Assembly (NCBI GenBank): GCA_022448365.1
Contig: JAKVCS010000003.1
Span: forward strand, 62,001 to 126,000
Direction: 5' to 3'
From: Saccharospirillaceae bacterium
GTDB taxonomy: Bacteria > Pseudomonadota > Gammaproteobacteria > Pseudomonadales > Oceanobacteraceae
DNA length: 64,000 bases
In this document: in pieces, positions 61,468-64,000 of the stretch
How positions within the stretch are numbered: the first letter of the stretch is position 1
How the letters are laid out: every line of letters starts with the position of its first letter
Program-made: the position numbers and the translations under genes
Notes under the pieces: model-generated
What the model was told of the DNA's origin: nothing
Seen by the model: the letters and a program-made list of their open reading frames with translations, nothing else
Databases searched by the model: none

Positions 61468-61629
61468 TGCCTTTTTGTCAGGAATTGAAAAATTAAAGAA
61501 TCTAATTCAATAATCTTGTGCATTCCTGACCATTTATTGTAACAATCCCAATCCAATAATATGTGGTCTCATCCAATCTGAGACCTGATTCAAAACTGGA
61601 CCAGTTTGCTCGAACACGTAAGGTTAGTC
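61468..61629. promoter_or_regulatory. plsX-fabD intergenic region with two inverted repeats
   Basis: GTCAGGAAT (61477-61485) and ATTCCTGAC (61522-61530) form a perfect 9-base repeat 36 bases apart. GGTCTCA (61565-61571) and TGAGACC (61579-61585) form a hairpin 45 bases before fabD. They may mark a terminator-like structure or a regulator site for fatty acid genes. Confidence 0.45.
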
Positions 61630-62571
61630 ATGACAGATGTAATTGCTTATTTCCCGGGGCAAGGTGCTCAACAGGTCGGTATGCTTGTCGATCTATCAGA
61701 GCAGTACAGCGAAATTCGCGAAACTTTTCAGGAGGCCTCTGACGCAATTGGTCAGGATTTGTGGGCCTTGGCGAGCGAAGGCCCGGCGGAGTCCCTCAAC
61801 CTTACTTACAACACGCAGCCAGCACTCCTCACAGCCAGTACTGCCATTATGCGGGTGCTCATGTCTCAAACCGACAACCTCAATATTGTTGCCGCGGCAG
61901 GGCACTCGCTAGGCGAGTACTCAGCTTTGGTTGCCGCTGATGCCATCGATTTTGCAGATGCCGTAAAGCTGGTGAAAAAGCGCGGTGAATTGATGGACCA
62001 GGCTGTGCCCGCTGGAGAGGGTGGCATGGCGGCCATTCTCAATCTGGAAGAAGAGAAGATTCGAGAGGTATGCAAGCTGGCTTCGGGCGATGGTGTTGTT
62101 GAACCTGCAAACTTTAATGCACCCGGTCAGATTGTCATCGCCGGCTCGATGCCTGCGGTTGAAGCTGCGATTCCAATGGCGAAAGAGGCCGGTGCAAAAC
62201 GCGCCATGAAGCTGGTTGTAAGTGGGCCGTTTCATTCCAGTTTGATGAAGGCCGCTGCAGAGGAGTTGGGACTGGCCCTGGAGGCGGTTAATTGGCGTCA
62301 GCCGAAATTCCCTGTGTATCACAATGTCGATAATGCACCGGCAGAACAACAGGATATTGCCAGTAAATTACTCGCGCAGTTATACAGCCCGGTTAACTGG
62401 ATTGGCGCGGTTGAGGCTTCCAGGCCAAAGGCGAATGCCGCCATTGAAGTTGGTCCGGGCAAAGTGCTTGCGGGCCTTAATAAACGCATCGATAAGTCAC
62501 TCGTCACTTATGGCACCAGTGATGTTACGTCACTTCAGGCAGCCATCGAATTTATTCAGGGGAAAGAATAA
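61630..62571 (+). CDS. fabD: Malonyl-CoA:ACP transacylase
   Basis: 313 residues from ATG 61630, with AAGG 8 bases upstream. The start VIAYFPGQGAQQVGML, the nucleophile Ser93 in AAGHSLGEYSALVAA, and the later VVSGPFHSSLMK with the active His are diagnostic. It loads malonate onto ACP for fatty acid synthesis. Its stop overlaps the fabG start (TAATG). Confidence 0.97.
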   Translation: MTDVIAYFPGQGAQQVGMLVDLSEQYSEIRETFQEASDAIGQDLWALASEGPAESLNLTYNTQPALLTASTAIMRVLMSQTDNLNIVAAAGHSLGEYSALVAADAIDFADAVKLVKKRGELMDQAVPAGEGGMAAILNLEEEKIREVCKLASGDGVVEPANFNAPGQIVIAGSMPAVEAAIPMAKEAGAKRAMKLVVSGPFHSSLMKAAAEELGLALEAVNWRQPKFPVYHNVDNAPAEQQDIASKLLAQLYSPVNWIGAVEASRPKANAAIEVGPGKVLAGLNKRIDKSLVTYGTSDVTSLQAAIEFIQGKE

Positions 62572-63311
62572 TGTCAGGCAATCCACTGGCTCTGGTGACC
62601 GGAGCAAGTCGCGGCATTGGTCGAGCAATTGCTGAGCGTCTGGCCAATGATGGTTTTACCGTCGTTGGTACCGCAACAAGCGAGTCTGGTGCCGATCTGA
62701 TCAGAGAGGCATTGCAGTCAATTTCGTCAGACAATAATTCTATTGTTCTTGATATTGCGGATGCAGCGCAAACTGAGATTGCGTTAAAGGCTTTCCTGGC
62801 TGACTTTGGTACGCCAGCCGTTGTCGTCAATAACGCTGGCATTACGCGTGACAATCTATTTCTGAGAATGTCTGATGACGAATGGAATTCGGTGTTGAAC
62901 ACCAACTTGGGAGGTGTTTTCCGTGTTTGTAAAGCATTCGCTAAACCTATGATTAAGCAGAGAAACGGCAGCATTATTAATATCAGCTCGATTATTGGTA
63001 CTACAGGCAATGCTGGTCAGGCGAATTATGCGGCGGCAAAAGCCGGGCTTGAGGGCTTTACGCGTTCGCTCGCACAAGAAATTGCCAGTCGCAATATTCG
63101 GGTGAATTGTGTTGCTCCTGGATTTATTCAAACAGATATGACGGACGTCTTGCCTGAAGCGCAAAAAGAGGCCATCCTAGCGTCCATTCCTGGCAAACGC
63201 TTAGGACAAGTGGAAGATATCGCTGGAGCGGTTGCCTTCTTGGCTGGTAAAGATTCTCAATATATTACAGGTCAGACCATTCATGTGAATGGCGGCATGA
63301 ATATGGGATAA
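62571..63311 (+). CDS. fabG: 3-oxoacyl-ACP reductase
   Basis: 246 residues. The NADPH loop is LVTGASRGIGRAIAERL. The catalytic Ser is in INISSIIG, and Tyr153 and Lys157 are in ANYAAAKAGLEGF. The end, GQTIHVNGGMNMG, is typical. It reduces 3-oxoacyl-ACP in each elongation round. It is translationally coupled to fabD and followed by acpP. Confidence 0.97.
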   Translation: MSGNPLALVTGASRGIGRAIAERLANDGFTVVGTATSESGADLIREALQSISSDNNSIVLDIADAAQTEIALKAFLADFGTPAVVVNNAGITRDNLFLRMSDDEWNSVLNTNLGGVFRVCKAFAKPMIKQRNGSIINISSIIGTTGNAGQANYAAAKAGLEGFTRSLAQEIASRNIRVNCVAPGFIQTDMTDVLPEAQKEAILASIPGKRLGQVEDIAGAVAFLAGKDSQYITGQTIHVNGGMNMG

Positions 63312-63358
63312 GGCCAAATTACTGGCCATTTAGAGTTAATAAACGGTAGGAAAACACC

Positions 63359-63592
63359 ATGAGTAACATTGAAGAACGCGTAAAGAAAATCGTATGTGAA
63401 CAGCTGGGCGTTAAAGAAGAAGATGTGAAGCCATCTTCCTCTTTTGTAGACGACCTGGGTGCCGATTCTCTGGACACCGTTGAACTGGTAATGGCGCTTG
63501 AAGAAGAATTCGAGACCGAGATTCCAGATGAGGATGCAGAGAAGCTGACTAGCGTTCAGGAAGCCATCGACTACATCATTGCCAATCTGTAA
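63359..63592 (+). CDS. acpP: Acyl carrier protein
   Basis: 77 residues, strongly acidic. The phosphopantetheine site is Ser37 in [19 protein letters not shown]. The opening [17 protein letters not shown] is that of AcpP. It carries growing acyl chains for the Fab enzymes. A terminator follows, but fabF continues in the same direction. Confidence 0.98.
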   Translation: MSNIEERVKKIVCEQLGVKEEDVKPSSSFVDDLGADSLDTVELVMALEEEFETEIPDEDAEKLTSVQEAIDYIIANL

Positions 63593-63607
63593 GATTCGCA
63601 ATGTCTG

Positions 63608-63637
63608 AAAGCCGCCTCTTCGGACGCGGCTTTTTTT
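63608..63637 (+). terminator. Terminator after acpP
   Basis: The stem AAAGCCGC/GCGGCTTT (63608-63615, 63626-63633) is followed by seven T. It may act as a partial terminator that lowers fabF relative to acpP. Confidence 0.85.
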
Positions 63638-63694
63638 ATGCCCGTCATTCAACTGAGTGCACGGAGTTGATGCAATCTCAAAGTGAACAGGATT

Positions 63695-64000
63695 ATGAGT
63701 AAGCGACGCGTTGTAATCACAGGCATGGGAACCGTAAATCCACTGGCAAATACAGTAGATGGTACTTGGCAAGCGGTCCAGCAAGGCAAAAGTGGTATCG
63801 GCAAAATCGAGCATTTCGATTGTGATGGTTACGCCACGCAAATCGGTGGTGCCGTTAAAGAATTTGATGTCTCTGGTGTGATGACACCCAAAGAAGCGAG
63901 AAAAATCGATTTATTTCTGCAGTATGCAATGGTGGCGGCGGAAGAGGCGATTCTCGACGCCGGAATTAACGATCAAGTAGACAAAGATCGTGTCGGTGTG
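63695..64000 (+). CDS. fabF: 3-oxoacyl-ACP synthase II, N-terminal part
   Basis: The first 102 codons only; the gene runs off the right edge. The opening SKRRVVITGMGTVNPLANTV is the KAS II start, followed by GKSGIGKIEHFD and LQYAMVAAEEAILDAGI. The catalytic Cys and His lie beyond the window. It follows acpP, as in most gammaproteobacteria. TVNPLANTV is a slight variant of the more usual LSPVGN-type loop. Confidence 0.93.
   Translation, partial: MSKRRVVITGMGTVNPLANTVDGTWQAVQQGKSGIGKIEHFDCDGYATQIGGAVKEFDVSGVMTPKEARKIDLFLQYAMVAAEEAILDAGINDQVDKDRVGV

Noticed and set aside
1-64000. CRISPR arrays, insertion sequences, prophage genes or integrases
   Set aside because: No direct-repeat array, transposase, integrase or phage gene was seen on either strand.

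Overview
The window is a chromosomal segment of a marine-type gammaproteobacterium, most likely of the Oceanospirillales/Pseudomonadales side. This placement rests on gene content and order only: plsX-fabD-fabG-acpP-fabF without fabH, tig-clpP-clpX-lon-hupB-ppiD, rne-rluC-sppA-yceD-rpmF, sthA, and an apbE-nqrM pair. I cannot name a genus. No phage, insertion sequence or CRISPR array was seen.

Bases 1 to about 34,400 are an accessory polysaccharide region. Gene by gene it matches the symbiosis polysaccharide (syp) locus of Vibrio fischeri, but in rearranged blocks. Block 1 (1-11152, +): acetyltransferase tail (SypM-like), glycosyltransferase (SypN-like), two extra genes (a secreted GH123-like protein and a lipoprotein), chain-length protein (SypO-like), two glycosyltransferases (SypP/SypQ-like), initiating sugar transferase (SypR-like), and O-antigen-ligase-like protein (SypL-like). 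Next come galE, a small AT-rich lipoprotein gene, an RND exporter and a RIO kinase. Block 2 (16460-20405): two divergent glycosyltransferases and a Wzx flippase (SypK-like). Block 3 (20657-31261, +): STAS protein (SypA-like), OmpA lipoprotein (SypB-like), six-SLBB export protein (SypC-like), Wzc/CpsD-type ATPase (SypD-like), hybrid kinase with HPt (SypF-like), kinase-REC-phosphatase (SypE-like) and sigma-54 activator (SypG-like). A YvcK-type gene overlaps the last of these. A further divergent pair follows: a glycosyltransferase and an epimerase-like protein lacking its catalytic Tyr/Lys.

Five sequences with GG-N10-GC spacing and good -24/-12 boxes precede five polysaccharide transcription units. 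Two of them face each other within 60 bases. With the sigma-54 activator encoded in the same locus, they suggest one regulon: the hybrid kinase phosphorylates the SypG-like activator, sigma-54 RNA polymerase transcribes the synthesis and export genes, and the SypA/SypE pair adds a second control by partner switching.

From about 34.4 kb the window is housekeeping. It has folD; tRNA-Pro, tRNA-Arg and tRNA-His; tig, clpP, clpX, lon (with a sigma-32-like promoter), hupB, tRNA-Asp and ppiD. Then come a YigZ-family protein, an rRNA methyltransferase, a DUF4062 protein, an ArsR regulator, apbE-nqrM, sthA, an SCP2 protein, sohB and an AcuI-type reductase. Last are rne, with a long untranslated leader, and the rluC-HAD-sppA-yceD-rpmF-plsX-fabD-fabG-acpP-fabF series, cut off at the right edge.
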